From Pyrobaculum sp. 3827-6 (GTDB lineage: Archaea > Thermoproteota > Thermoprotei > Thermoproteales > Thermoproteaceae): a stretch of 64,000 nucleotides of DNA. Shown here in pieces: positions 1 to 8,843 of this stretch (its first letter is position 1; each line of letters opens with the position of its first letter). The position numbers and the translations under genes were made by a program. A model generated the notes under the pieces. It was given only the letters and a program-made list of their open reading frames with translations. It was not told the DNA's origin and searched no databases. The DNA lies in the NCBI RefSeq assembly GCF_025641885.1, contig NZ_JAOTQN010000002.1:1-64000 (forward strand), read 5' to 3'.

Positions 1-2
1 CT

Positions 3-3000
3 AGGTACGTGGAGAGGCTGGCGAAGAGGGGCGGCGCGGCGCTGGTGGAGGCGGCCGAGTCCCTCGCCGGCGACGTGTACAGCTTGATATGGCACGCAGT
101 GGACTCGCCGGAGGCCCTCCACTACCTGGCGATACTTCTTGACAGGGCTGAGGACGTGGTCCACGGCATGGAGCCGAGGAGCCCAGTGGAGGCCGATGCG
201 GCTAGGGTCTTCGCGGAGGTTAGGGAGAGGTTTGAGAGAATAAAGGCGGAGCTCGGCGAGGAGCTGGCTGAAGAAGCATGGCGCTACGCCTACGCCGTGG
301 GTAGGGAGGTGATTAAGGCGCTGATCTCAACGCATGAAGGCGCCCTCAAGGCGGTGGCCACTGTTGAGCAGGCTCTTAGGCTGGCGGCGTTCGCCGGGGC
401 GGCCACGGAGTCCCTAATCGCCCTCCACCACGGCCTCTACAGCGAGGCCGTCGTATCCGCAGTCGCCGGCGCGTTGGCGCTTGTGGAGGAGGGCCGCTTC
501 GAGAAGGCTATTGAGTACGTCAGAAAGGCCGCCGAGGCGGCTTACGAAGCTCTGCGGGATGTTTTCGAAAAGGCGAGGGTAGCGCTGGAGAGGCTGTACG
601 AGTTGTTTGTAGAGGCTGTTGCCCGCATAATCGCATGGGTGGATGAGCACAGGGCTTGGCTGTTTTTGGCGGCAGCCGCCTCCGCCGGCGTCGTGACGTG
701 GGCCTTCGCCCACGACGTCTTCGGCTCGGTGCTACTCGGCAAGCTGGCTTTGGCCTCCGGGCTGATTAAATACGGCGAGTTTAAGAAGCCGCCGACGGCG
801 CAAGAACTGGTGGAGGCTGTGAAGAAGAGAAATGAGGCGGTGGGCAATGCGCTTGAGGAGCTGTTTAGCGTTGTGGACAAGCTCTCCAGAGGTGCGGCGG
901 ACGTGGACGAGGCAAGGCTGTTAAGAATCGCTAATCTGCTGGAGGCGGCTAGAGGTGTTAGGGTGCCGTGGCTGGGGCCGGCGGCCGAGGCGCTTAAGTA
1001 CTGGGAGAGTGGTAAGCGTAGCGATGAGGAGAAGAGCGAGTACGCCAAGGCGGCTTTTCTAATTGTGTGGGCTGTGCTTCAGCGCCGCGCCCATGATGTG
1101 TACAAAATGCTTGAGGAGATGTGGAAGGCGAGAGAGGAGGCCGCCGCTGTTTTGAAGCAGGCGCTGGAGGGCAACGACAGAGAGAAGTGGAGGGAGTTCT
1201 ACAACGTACTGAAGAGGCTGGAGGAGGCCGAGGGGGAGGTGTTGAAAATCGCCGGGGAGGTGGCGAGTGAGTTGAACAGAATAGCGGTGAATCTGAGAGC
1301 CGCGGCTGAGAAGAAGGGCGTGAAGGCGCTGGAGGAGGTGGCGGAGTGGGTAGAGGTAGATGCTAGAGAGGCGAGGGAGCTGGCGGAGGCGACTGCTGAT
1401 AGGTTGGCCGTGTTCTCAGGCGTCAGCTACGGCACTAGGGCAGTTGCGTATCTGAGGGCGATTGTAGAGGACAATGCGGTGGGTTTGACTGCGCTGAGGG
1501 CCCTCGCCGCGGAGGACTTGGCTTCGCTTGTGGCTCACACGACTGCTAGAGCGCATGTCAAGTTGCTGAAGAAAGCGCAAAGCGTCAAACGTGGACGGAT
1601 AAGCGAGCTTCCGCCTGAGGAGAGGCTGGCTGTGGAGCTGGGCAGAGCTTTGAGTTACGCAAAGGTGTATGACGAGCTGAGGCCTCTGGCGGAGGCGTTT
1701 GAGAGTGGAGAGGCGAGGGTGGAGAAGACGGAGAAGGAAGGTGTGTATGTCATCTACGCCGGCGGCAGAAAGGCGGTGCTGAAGCTTATGGAGGGCGGCG
1801 GCGCCAAGTTACGAGATGAGTTAACCTACCCGCTTGCTGATAGGATGCTGGAGGAGGCCAAAAGGGCTGTGGAGAAGTACGAGGAGATGCTGAAGAAGGG
1901 CAAGGCGCCTCTGGCCAGCCGCTGGGCTCAAGACGGCTGGCTGTTGAGCGACGCCTTTGTGGAGGAGAGTAGCGAAGAGGGGCGTAGAGTAGTTATGGTA
2001 ACAGCCTCCTTGGAGCAAGTGGTGACGTTCCTCTCAGCCTTCGGCGTGGGGGCGGGGGAGATACACTGGGGAGGCGGCGAGAGGTGGAAGAATGGCATAA
2101 TCTACGTCGACTATTTCGACGTGACTAGCGAGGGGCTGAGGCCTATGTACCGCATTTTGCTATACGGAAAATACGCCGAAGAGGTTTGGGGGAGGCTCTC
2201 CTCGGCGCCTAGCATGTCAGAGAAGGAGAGGAAAGCTGTCGTGGACTTCATAGTCAGCCGCCTAGGCGAAGAGGTTCTGGAGAGGTTGGGCGTCAGCCCG
2301 GAGGAGTTTAGGCGGAAGCTGGAGGGGTGGCTTGGGGAGTGGCCTAACAGAGCACCTAAGATCACCAAGTGGGATAAGGACTCCCGCGTGCTCCACACCT
2401 TAATAGACATCTTTAGAGAGCTGGCGAGAGGCGGGAAGGACGCCGAAGAGCGCGAGGTTGCGAGGAGGCGCGCCGTGGGTATGCTCCTACACGCGGTGCT
2501 GGGCGACGGCTCTGTGTTACGAAATGAGATTATGCTGGCCGTTGGCAAGGGCGACGTGATGTCTGCTGAGGACAAAGCAACACTGTACTACGCGCTACTG
2601 AGGGAGCTGGGGTATCAGCCGAAGATGCGCAAAGCCGAGAGAACAGTCCACATAAAGCTGTACGGCGGGGAGGCGAGGAAGTTCGCCCGGGATGCTCTGC
2701 CGTATCTGGCGGCTCTCGAACGTATGCTTGAAGAGGTGAAGGGCGACGAACAGATTTATTCCAAGGTGGAGAAGCTTATCGACATGGCGAGGGCGGAGAG
2801 GGTCAAGGCGTGGATTAAGGACTTCACTACGGAGGGCAAGATGCCGAGGGCTAGGCTGGTCATAGAGGCGGACGGCGCGGCGGCGGAGTACCAGATAAGC
2901 TTGCGTAAAAACAACGCTGTGAAGCTTCACTTTGGCACAACCAGCCGCGAGGAGGCTGAGCGGAGAGCCGCTGTCCTTAGGGCGGTTGGCGTTAGGGCGG

Positions 3001-3992
3001 AGGTGGAGAAGATCTACGACAAATCTCGCAACCGCGACGTGTGGCGTATAGACGTCTCGACAAACGCGCTGGCCGCCGAGTCTGTGCACGAGGCGGTTAG
3101 GAAGGCGGTGGCGGAGTTCCTTAGGCAGTGCAGAGAGGCCGGGGCCGTCGGAGAGGATACGTACAGACGCTTAGCCGGGAAGTTCGAGAGGGGTGTGCCT
3201 GATTGGAGAGAGGTTAGGTTCTCCGTATGGCTGACAAAAAACGGCGCTGTAGAAGTAGCGTACGAACCCAGCGATCCGGAGTCCTTCAGCAGGGCTGTGG
3301 AGTTTCTGCGGGGACTGGGGATGAGAGACAGCTGTGAGGGGGAGTGGTGCTTTGTCCACTTCACTGCAAGGGAGCCGGAGGGAGGCAGGCAGGGCTTCGT
3401 CCGGATAACGGCGGACGGCCTTAGGTACATCGGCTGGCTCGCCCTACACGGCGAGGGCGAGGCGAGGGAAAAGGCGCAATGGCTGAAGGAAATGTTGCTA
3501 AAGGAAGCCGAGGCGAGGGGAAAGGAGGTGCGTAGGCGGCTGGAGCAGTACTTCCGCGAAGGCGAGATGTGGGGCTCCGTAAAGCCGCCGATAGAGAAGG
3601 AAGTCGAGGTAGAGGGCAGAAGGCTGAAGGTACACGTCGAGGAGGTGGAGGCGTGGAGAGAAAAGGGCAAGAAGAAGGAGCACTTGGTCGTGAGGGTGAG
3701 GGCAAAGGTGTTCGACGGGACCAGCGAAGTAGCGGTGGAGAAAGAGGCCAGGTTCTCCAAAAGCGGCGGCGCGGTCCACGGCTACGTCGTTATACACGCC
3801 GGCGCCGAGGGAGGCCGCGAAGCGGACTATGCGAGGACGGCCGCTGTGCTGAAAAACCTGGGGATAGAGGGGTGGTCAGTCATTAAAGAAGGGGGAAAGC
3901 TGAAAGAGATACGCCTCACCGGAGGCGCCCTAGACGCGTTTATGCGCCTAGAGCCGGTATGCACCGCACTGGGCCAATGCAGAGAAACTTAA
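3..3992 (+). CDS. PaREP2b-family giant protein, 5' end outside window
   Basis: A reading frame of more than 1,300 codons, open to the left edge, so the true start may lie outside; the first in-window start codon is GTG at 9. Residue numbers count from there. The first ~200 residues are charged helices. A hydrophobic stretch at about 215-250 could be a membrane segment. Long helical regions continue to about 560, and the C-terminal half matches the second PaREP2b copy at 32.9-34.5 kb. Around residues 823-840 the segment LLHAVLGDGSV followed by LRELGYQPKM resembles the core of LAGLIDADG endonuclease folds; that is my inference, not family knowledge. PaREP2b proteins are a Pyrobaculum repeat family of unknown function in which many members are broken. 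This copy has no internal stop in view and may be intact. It ends 25 bases before the convergent thiL. Confidence 0.8.
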   Translation, partial: RYVERLAKRGGAALVEAAESLAGDVYSLIWHAVDSPEALHYLAILLDRAEDVVHGMEPRSPVEADAARVFAEVRERFERIKAELGEELAEEAWRYAYAVGREVIKALISTHEGALKAVATVEQALRLAAFAGAATESLIALHHGLYSEAVVSAVAGALALVEEGRFEKAIEYVRKAAEAAYEALRDVFEKARVALERLYELFVEAVARIIAWVDEHRAWLFLAAAASAGVVTWAFAHDVFGSVLLGKLALASGLIKYGEFKKPPTAQELVEAVKKRNEAVGNALEELFSVVDKLSRGAADVDEARLLRIANLLEAARGVRVPWLGPAAEALKYWESGKRSDEEKSEYAKAAFLIVWAVLQRRAHDVYKMLEEMWKAREEAAAVLKQALEGNDREKWREFYNVLKRLEEAEGEVLKIAGEVASELNRIAVNLRAAAEKKGVKALEEVAEWVEVDAREARELAEATADRLAVFSGVSYGTRAVAYLRAIVEDNAVGLTALRALAAEDLASLVAHTTARAHVKLLKKAQSVKRGRISELPPEERLAVELGRALSYAKVYDELRPLAEAFESGEARVEKTEKEGVYVIYAGGRKAVLKLMEGGGAKLRDELTYPLADRMLEEAKRAVEKYEEMLKKGKAPLASRWAQDGWLLSDAFVEESSEEGRRVVMVTASLEQVVTFLSAFGVGAGEIHWGGGERWKNGIIYVDYFDVTSEGLRPMYRILLYGKYAEEVWGRLSSAPSMSEKERKAVVDFIVSRLGEEVLERLGVSPEEFRRKLEGWLGEWPNRAPKITKWDKDSRVLHTLIDIFRELARGGKDAEEREVARRRAVGMLLHAVLGDGSVLRNEIMLAVGKGDVMSAEDKATLYYALLRELGYQPKMRKAERTVHIKLYGGEARKFARDALPYLAALERMLEEVKGDEQIYSKVEKLIDMARAERVKAWIKDFTTEGKMPRARLVIEADGAAAEYQISLRKNNAVKLHFGTTSREEAERRAAVLRAVGVRAEVEKIYDKSRNRDVWRIDVSTNALAAESVHEAVRKAVAEFLRQCREAGAVGEDTYRRLAGKFERGVPDWREVRFSVWLTKNGAVEVAYEPSDPESFSRAVEFLRGLGMRDSCEGEWCFVHFTAREPEGGRQGFVRITADGLRYIGWLALHGEGEAREKAQWLKEMLLKEAEARGKEVRRRLEQYFREGEMWGSVKPPIEKEVEVEGRRLKVHVEEVEAWREKGKKKEHLVVRVRAKVFDGTSEVAVEKEARFSKSGGAVHGYVVIHAGAEGGREADYARTAAVLKNLGIEGWSVIKEGGKLKEIRLTGGALDAFMRLEPVCTALGQCRET

Positions 3993-4017
3993 AAAACGGC
4001 CAAGGAAGGATACCCGC

Positions 4018-4872
4018 CTATGGCCTCCTGAAGTACGCCCAGCCCCGCCACCTCAGCAACTCTCCTCTCCACCAGACGTGGCCGCTCCCCTCTGCCACGT
4101 AGGCAAACGCCACGTACGGCGGCTCTACGCGGCACCGTGGCTCCACGGCGAAGACGGGGAGGAACTCCTCGCCGCCGTTGAACACAAGCTCCTCTAAAGA
4201 GAGGCCGTGGGACGCGGCGAATTCCCTAACCTCCTCTGTAGTTGGCAACTCCTTTACCACTATGTCGACGCCCTGCGCCATGGTCCACAACACGTCTGCG
4301 AGCCCGTCGGAGGAGTCCATGCTGGCGGTGACGCAGTCAGCCGGGGGGAGCGGCCAATCGGGGGCGGGCCTTCTGAGGATCTCCACCCCCCTCCTCGCCG
4401 TCGGGTGGTCCAAGTGCCAGAATCTGTAGGCGATGGCGGTGTAGCCGAATTCTGGTATTGTAATAAGCAGGTTACCTGGCTGGGGGACCCTCCCCAGCCT
4501 GCGGCGGGGGATGCCCACAACGGCGACGTCTACCACCACGTCACCTCCTTGGTTCAAGTCCCCGCCTATGTAGGCCACTGAGAAGCGGCGCGCCGCCTCT
4601 CTTACGCCTTCGATAACTTCAGAGGCTATGTCGAGGCTGGGGGCCGTGACCGAGGCCGCGAGGTGGCGGGGCTCGGCATACTTCACCCTGAGGTCGCTGA
4701 CGGCGGCTGCCACGTTGCGCCAGCCGAAGTCGCTCCACGTCTGGAAGGGGAGTTTTGAGGTGGAGGCCGCGGAGCCGTCTATTTTAAGCACCACCCCGTT
4801 TAGGTACGCGACGTCGTTGTCCTCTACCCCCAGCTCCTGTTGGAGGCGCTTGAGAAAGCTCTTCTCGTCCAC
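4018..4872 (-). CDS. thiL: Thiamine-monophosphate kinase ThiL
   Basis: ThiL phosphorylates thiamine monophosphate to thiamine diphosphate with ATP, the last step of cofactor synthesis. The protein has the AIR-synthase/ThiL fold. An Asp-rich nucleotide and metal site is seen in GGDLNQGG (about residue 100) and in ASMDSSDGLADVL (about residues 185-197), followed by the C-terminal GGEEFLPVF typical of ThiL. At 284 residues it is slightly shorter than bacterial ThiL, and the N-terminal GEDAA-type motif is degenerate (LKIDGSAAS). The GTG start at 4872 lies three bases after the stop of the winged-helix gene upstream, so the two are cotranscribed. A YjbQ-type gene just upstream fits a thiamine context. 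Confidence 0.85.
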   Translation of the reverse strand: MDEKSFLKRLQQELGVEDNDVAYLNGVVLKIDGSAASTSKLPFQTWSDFGWRNVAAAVSDLRVKYAEPRHLAASVTAPSLDIASEVIEGVREAARRFSVAYIGGDLNQGGDVVVDVAVVGIPRRRLGRVPQPGNLLITIPEFGYTAIAYRFWHLDHPTARRGVEILRRPAPDWPLPPADCVTASMDSSDGLADVLWTMAQGVDIVVKELPTTEEVREFAASHGLSLEELVFNGGEEFLPVFAVEPRCRVEPPYVAFAYVAEGSGHVWWRGELLRWRGWAYFRRP

Positions 4873-4875
4873 TCG

Positions 4876-5208
4876 CTACTCGCCAGCCGCCGCCTCTATG
4901 AGGGCCAGGGCCTCCGCGTCGCCGCCCCTCAGCCTCTGCCACAGAGGCGAGTTTTTACACAAAACATACCTAGTCCTAGCCCTCGAGTCGTCTCTCTGCA
5001 TGTAGCCGGCCTCCACCAGCTTTTCAAGTATGTGCTTCACCAAGGTAAGGGCCACCGGCGCCGTTGTGTCCACGCCGCCGAATTCTAAAACTTTCCGCGG
5101 GGTAAACGACACGCAGGACCCCCTCGCCTCTCCTACGATTTTCCTCATGCCCATATACACCGTCTTCAACACAGTTTTGAAGTCTGAGAGATTAAAACGA
5201 TGATTCAT
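4876..5208 (-). CDS. Small winged-helix-like protein of unknown function
   Basis: A 110-residue protein. The segment ALTLVKHILEKLVEAGYMQR followed by basic and beta-like residues looks like the recognition helix and wing of a winged-helix DNA-binding domain. The C-terminus is helical and acidic. An ATG start at 5208 is preferred to an open extension up to 5328: it is preceded by a purine-rich GGGGGG run on the coding strand and an AT-rich block about 25 bases upstream, and it removes the overlap with yjbQ. It is directly followed by thiL. It could be an archaeal transcription factor or a non-regulatory fold; no specific family was recognised. Confidence 0.65.
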   Translation of the reverse strand: MNHRFNLSDFKTVLKTVYMGMRKIVGEARGSCVSFTPRKVLEFGGVDTTAPVALTLVKHILEKLVEAGYMQRDDSRARTRYVLCKNSPLWQRLRGGDAEALALIEAAAGE

Positions 5209-5305
5209 GAAGCTACCCCCCGGGAGAAATTTAACTTCACTAAACAACTCCACCTCTATGTGATATCCCTTTACCTGCAATATGCCTGTATTCACCCCCA
5301 GGCTT

Positions 5306-5719
5306 TTATTCCCCCATAACCACCACAACTACATCACGCCTAGCCCTAGGCCCGTCCATCTCAATTAACATGAGGTCCTGCCACGTGCCTCTCCTCAGCC
5401 TGCCGTTTACCACGGGCATGACGACGTGAAACCCTAGAAAAACGTTGGCTAGATGTGCGTTGGCGTTGTCGTCTATCTCGTCGTGCCGATACCCCGCCCC
5501 CCGGGGGAAAAGCGCCCTGACCTTGTTCAAAATGTCCTCTTTGAGACGCGGCTCGTTCTCGTTGGCGGTCACCACGGCGGTGGCGTGCGGCACGTATATC
5601 AAAGCCAGGCCGTTTTTCACGCCGCTCCTCTCCACAATCCGCTCAACCTGTGCCGTAATTACTACCACCTCCTCACGCGACTTGGTAGACACGTGAAACT
5701 CCTCTACGTACACCTTCAC
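5306..5719 (-). CDS. YjbQ/UPF0047 family protein
   Basis: The 137-residue length and the motifs VPHATAVVTANENEP (about 43-57) and NANAHL (about 86-91), with conserved His, Asn and Glu, identify the YjbQ/UPF0047 family. In bacteria YjbQ has weak thiamine-phosphate synthase activity, hence the name secondary thiamine-phosphate synthase, but the physiological role is unsettled. Closeness to thiL (two genes downstream on the same strand) supports a thiamine link. A TATA-like AT block lies just upstream of the ATG at 5719, in the short gap before the DUF92 gene stop. Confidence 0.85.
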   Translation of the reverse strand: MKVYVEEFHVSTKSREEVVVITAQVERIVERSGVKNGLALIYVPHATAVVTANENEPRLKEDILNKVRALFPRGAGYRHDEIDDNANAHLANVFLGFHVVMPVVNGRLRRGTWQDLMLIEMDGPRARRDVVVVVMGE

Positions 5720-5742
5720 GTATCCTCCACTCCGCCGAGTAT

Positions 5743-6483
5743 TTAAACGATTAGTAGATATAGGAAGCCGGCCAGGAGGCCGCTTACCAAATTCACAGCT
5801 TCGTTAGATAGAAAACCCCTCTTCCTACACCCTGGCGCCGGCAACTCGGCGATTTTCCCGCCGCATAGGTACTTCGTCTGGAGGGTGGCGCCGATGACGC
5901 TGTCTAAAAACTCGCCGAGGTACCCCAGGAGGGCCACTGTCAAGAGGGGGCCGCCCACGCCGAGTAGCTGAGACAACACCGCCACCGTCGAGGCTCCGGC
6001 GGCGGAGGCGGCGATTCCCACAGCGGTGACCCCCCCGGAGACGCCGGGGTCAACCCGCCTCCATGGGGCGAGGACGTAGCGAGGCACCCCGCCGTACGCA
6101 ACGCCTAACTCGCTAGCCCACGTATCGGCAGTCGCCACCGCCACGGCCACGGCCGCCGCTCCTAAAAGCCGCGCGTCGCCAGACAAGACGTAGAGCACTG
6201 CAAACAACGCAATAGGTGTCCCCACGCCGGCCACCTGCCTCAGCGACCTCCCCGAGACGTCTTTAAGACCCATCTCTCTTTTCCACTCAGCCCTCAGCTT
6301 GGTGAAGACTGAGGACGTCAAGAAGAAGAAGGTGAGGAGGAGGAATAAGCCGAGGTGCGCCACCGCCACGGCCGACCCCACAACCACCGCCGAGATGGCC
6401 CCCCTAAGCGTCAAGTAGCCCTTCCTCAGCGCTAGAAAGGCGAGCGCGGTGATGGACGGCACGGCGAAGAGATATATATCCAT
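5743..6483 (-). CDS. DUF92/VTE6-type integral membrane protein
   Basis: About 246 residues with at least six hydrophobic segments. It has the DUF92 hallmarks ADTWASELG (a conserved Asp-rich membrane-border motif) and the Gly/Arg/Asp motif around WRRVDPGVSGGVTAVG. DUF92 includes plant VTE6, which phosphorylates phytyl monophosphate to the diphosphate; the archaeal role is not established. The ATG at 6483 was chosen because the TATA block at 6499-6510 lies about 22-26 bases upstream. A longer start at 6534 would overlap the divergent GGPP synthase. Divergence from GGPP synthase and isopentenyl phosphate kinase suggests isoprenyl-phosphate salvage, which is inference. Confidence 0.8.
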   Translation of the reverse strand: MDIYLFAVPSITALAFLALRKGYLTLRGAISAVVVGSAVAVAHLGLFLLLTFFFLTSSVFTKLRAEWKREMGLKDVSGRSLRQVAGVGTPIALFAVLYVLSGDARLLGAAAVAVAVATADTWASELGVAYGGVPRYVLAPWRRVDPGVSGGVTAVGIAASAAGASTVAVLSQLLGVGGPLLTVALLGYLGEFLDSVIGATLQTKYLCGGKIAELPAPGCRKRGFLSNEAVNLVSGLLAGFLYLLIV

Positions 6484-6496
6484 CGGCGGTGTTACA

Positions 6497-6512
6497 GTAT
6501 ATATATTTATTA
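6497..6512. promoter_or_regulatory. Shared divergent TATA block, DUF92 / GGPP synthase
   Basis: The AT run containing the self-complementary TATATATA lies midway between the ATG at 6483 (minus) and the ATG at 6527 (plus), 43 bases apart. It sits at about -25 for both genes if both messages are leaderless. Confidence 0.65.
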
Positions 6513-6526
6513 GTTTCCCATAGCGC

Positions 6527-7531
6527 ATGGACATAGTCTCGGCGCTACATGCAAAATACGGAGAGGCCGTCGAGAGGGCCTTGGAGCGCTACCTCGCCAT
6601 AGACCTCTCGCCAGATTTCCGCGAAGAGGTGCTATACCAGGTCAAGACCGGGGGGAAGAGGCTTAGGCCCCTTCTGACCCTTGCCGCCGCCGAGGCTGTT
6701 TCGGGAGACTGGAGGCCGGCTCTCCCCGCCGCTACAATTGTAGAGCTGATTCACAACTACTCCCTTATCTACGACGACATAATTGACCGCGGCGACGTCC
6801 GGAGGGGGCTACCTACGGTTAGGAAGGCCTACGGCGACAACGCCGCCATTTTGATAGGGATATGGTACCGCGAGGCGATTGAAGAGGCGGTTCTAGACAC
6901 GCCCAAGCCCCAACTGTTCGCGAGGGAGGTCGCCAAGGTCATAAAGGCTATAGACGAGGGGGAGAGGCTCGACATTTTGTTTGAATACGCCGGGAGGGAA
7001 GACCCCTACTTCGTCAAGGCGAGGAGGAGGGAGGTGTCTGTGGAGGACTACGTAAAGATGGTGTCGCTGAAGACCGGGGTTTTGATCGCCGCCGCCGCGA
7101 AGTGGGGCGTGATGTCCGTAAGCGACGACCCGGCCCTGGCCGACGCCGCCTGGGGCTTCGGCATCAACGCCGGGATCGCCTTCCAGATAATCGACGACGT
7201 GCTGGACATATACGGCGACCCGAAGAAATTCGGCAAAGAGATAGGCAAAGACATTAAGGAGCACAAGAGGGGCAACGCGCCGGTGGTCATCGCTCTGTCG
7301 AAGCTGACGCCCGAGGGGAGGGAGAAGTTGCTCTCAATCTTGGCAAAGCACAACGTAGGCGAGGCAGATGTGAGGGAGGCGGTTGCCCTCCTAGACTCGG
7401 TGGGCGCCAGGGAGGTGGCGCTGGAGATGGCCCGGCGCTATAGAGGCGAGGCTGAGAGACACCTAGCTAAGCTCCCCAACAACGCCGTCCTCAAGGAGCT
7501 CCTCGACTTCATACTTGAGAGGCAATACTAA
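6527..7531 (+). CDS. Geranylgeranyl/farnesyl diphosphate synthase
   Basis: A trans-isoprenyl diphosphate synthase that condenses isopentenyl diphosphate with allylic diphosphates to make C15-C20 chains for archaeal ether lipids. The first Asp-rich motif IYDDIID is at about 86-92 and the second, [12 protein letters not shown], at about 222-233, with GGKRLRP near residue 45. At 334 residues the length is normal. A bulky residue upstream of the first motif ([10 protein letters not shown]) would set chain length, but the exact product cannot be read from sequence. The ATG follows the TATA block by ~20-25 bases. The stop codon overlaps the ATG of the isopentenyl phosphate kinase gene by one base, so they form an operon. 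Confidence 0.9.
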   Translation: MDIVSALHAKYGEAVERALERYLAIDLSPDFREEVLYQVKTGGKRLRPLLTLAAAEAVSGDWRPALPAATIVELIHNYSLIYDDIIDRGDVRRGLPTVRKAYGDNAAILIGIWYREAIEEAVLDTPKPQLFAREVAKVIKAIDEGERLDILFEYAGREDPYFVKARRREVSVEDYVKMVSLKTGVLIAAAAKWGVMSVSDDPALADAAWGFGINAGIAFQIIDDVLDIYGDPKKFGKEIGKDIKEHKRGNAPVVIALSKLTPEGREKLLSILAKHNVGEADVREAVALLDSVGAREVALEMARRYRGEAERHLAKLPNNAVLKELLDFILERQY

Positions 7532-8250
7532 TGTTCATCGTAAAATTCGGCGGCTCCGCCATTACAGACAAGACGAGGCCATACACCTACATCAGAGGCA
7601 GAGTCGCCTCCGTGGCCGCGGAGATAAGGGGCGTCCCGGCCGTGTTGATACACGGCGCCGGGTCCTTCGCCCATCCCCACGTCAAAGCATTCGGCCTCAC
7701 CCCCCTGGGCATTGCCTATACAAAAGCGGCGCTTAGGAGACTCACCGCCTACATCGTGGAGGAGCTGGCACAAGCTGGCGTCGCCGCACTGCCTGTCGAG
7801 CCCAGCGACGTCTTCTGGGGGAAGACGCTGGCGAGGCCGGAGGTCGTGACCCACGCCGTTAGACACGGCATGTACCCCCTCCTCCACGGCGACATTGTGC
7901 CGTCCGACGATGGGTACGTCGTTATCAGCGGCGACGACATCGCGGTGGAGCTTGCAAAATTGCTGAAGCCCAGGGCCGTGTTATTCCTCATGAACGTAGA
8001 CGGAATATACACGGCGCCTCCCAACACCCCCGGCGCGAGGAAAATTGAGATAATCAGAGGAGACGTCGAGGTGGAGGGCACCGCAGGTATAGACGTCACC
8101 GGCGGCGTGAGGAAAAAAATAGAGGCAGGACTCGCAATAGCCAGGCTAGGCGCCCCGGTCTACTACTGCGCGATAACAGACCGGGCATCGCTCAGAGAGA
8201 TACTAAACGGCGGCGAACCCAGGAACTGCACAGCAATCAAGCACCTTTAG
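7531..8250 (+). CDS. Isopentenyl phosphate kinase
   Basis: Phosphorylates isopentenyl phosphate to isopentenyl diphosphate in the archaeal variant of the mevalonate pathway, feeding the upstream prenyl synthase gene. It has the amino-acid-kinase fold: KFGGSAITDK at the N-terminus, HGAGSFAHP with the substrate His at about 44-52, SGDDIAVELAKLL at about 132-144 and TGGVRKKIEAG near 193. At 239 residues the length is typical. It shares its first base with the last base of the GGPP synthase stop codon. Its 3' end overlaps the convergent gene by four bases. Confidence 0.92.
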   Translation: MFIVKFGGSAITDKTRPYTYIRGRVASVAAEIRGVPAVLIHGAGSFAHPHVKAFGLTPLGIAYTKAALRRLTAYIVEELAQAGVAALPVEPSDVFWGKTLARPEVVTHAVRHGMYPLLHGDIVPSDDGYVVISGDDIAVELAKLLKPRAVLFLMNVDGIYTAPPNTPGARKIEIIRGDVEVEGTAGIDVTGGVRKKIEAGLAIARLGAPVYYCAITDRASLREILNGGEPRNCTAIKHL

Positions 8251-8804
8251 AAAAATCTGATGCTCTTGGGTTGTCCTCCGCTTAGTTCTATTCTGATGTA
8301 GTTGCTTTGTAGCTGGCCGAATTTGTTTTGTATCTGCTGGAGCCAGGTCTGCACCGTCGCAAATTTGTTCAGCGGGTATGTGAGCAGTATCACTGGGTTT
8401 TTGGTGTTGGTGGGGATTGTGTCTATGTAGTCTTCTGGGTTGATGGGTGTGTTGTAGATGGGGATGGGTAGTATGTACACTGGCTTCTCCCCGGCGTCTA
8501 GAGCAATCTGCCTAGCCACGGCGTCTGGAAGCGCCACGCCGGGCTGGTAAGCCACGACGTAGACATAGGCATCGCCATACAGCTGAGACACCCCCCGCGA
8601 AACAGACCCATTGAAGAAGACGTAGGCAGTAGACACCCCAACAACATCACTAAAACCCACTGAAGCACCACGGACACCCGGAAAGATTATGCCCATTAGG
8701 CCGGTTGTCCCGAGTATGTAGCCTGTTTCGGCGAAGATAAGTGCTAACAATGCTATTATGAAGATCTTTCCCCGCTTCTTTCTCTTCTCTGTTGCTCGTG
8801 GCAT
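8247..8804 (-). CDS. Hypothetical single-pass membrane protein
   Basis: 185 residues. A basic N-terminus (RATEKRKKRGK) is followed by one hydrophobic segment at about 14-35, then an extracytoplasmic-type domain rich in Val, Tyr, Pro and Gln. The topology is probably a signal anchor with the domain outside. No family was recognised; a thioredoxin-like or solute-binding fold cannot be excluded, but no CxxC is present. The ATG at 8804 is followed by a clear signal-anchor pattern. It ends in a four-base tail-to-tail overlap with the isopentenyl phosphate kinase gene. Confidence 0.7.
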   Translation of the reverse strand: MPRATEKRKKRGKIFIIALLALIFAETGYILGTTGLMGIIFPGVRGASVGFSDVVGVSTAYVFFNGSVSRGVSQLYGDAYVYVVAYQPGVALPDAVARQIALDAGEKPVYILPIPIYNTPINPEDYIDTIPTNTKNPVILLTYPLNKFATVQTWLQQIQNKFGQLQSNYIRIELSGGQPKSIRFF

Positions 8805-8843
8805 AACGTCGTCGGCTTTATCCGAATTTAAAAACTTGATGTA

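Noticed and set aside
3014-3760. Long minus-strand frame opposite the PaREP2b gene
   Set aside because: Ser/Pro-rich shadow produced by codon bias of the real gene on the plus strand.
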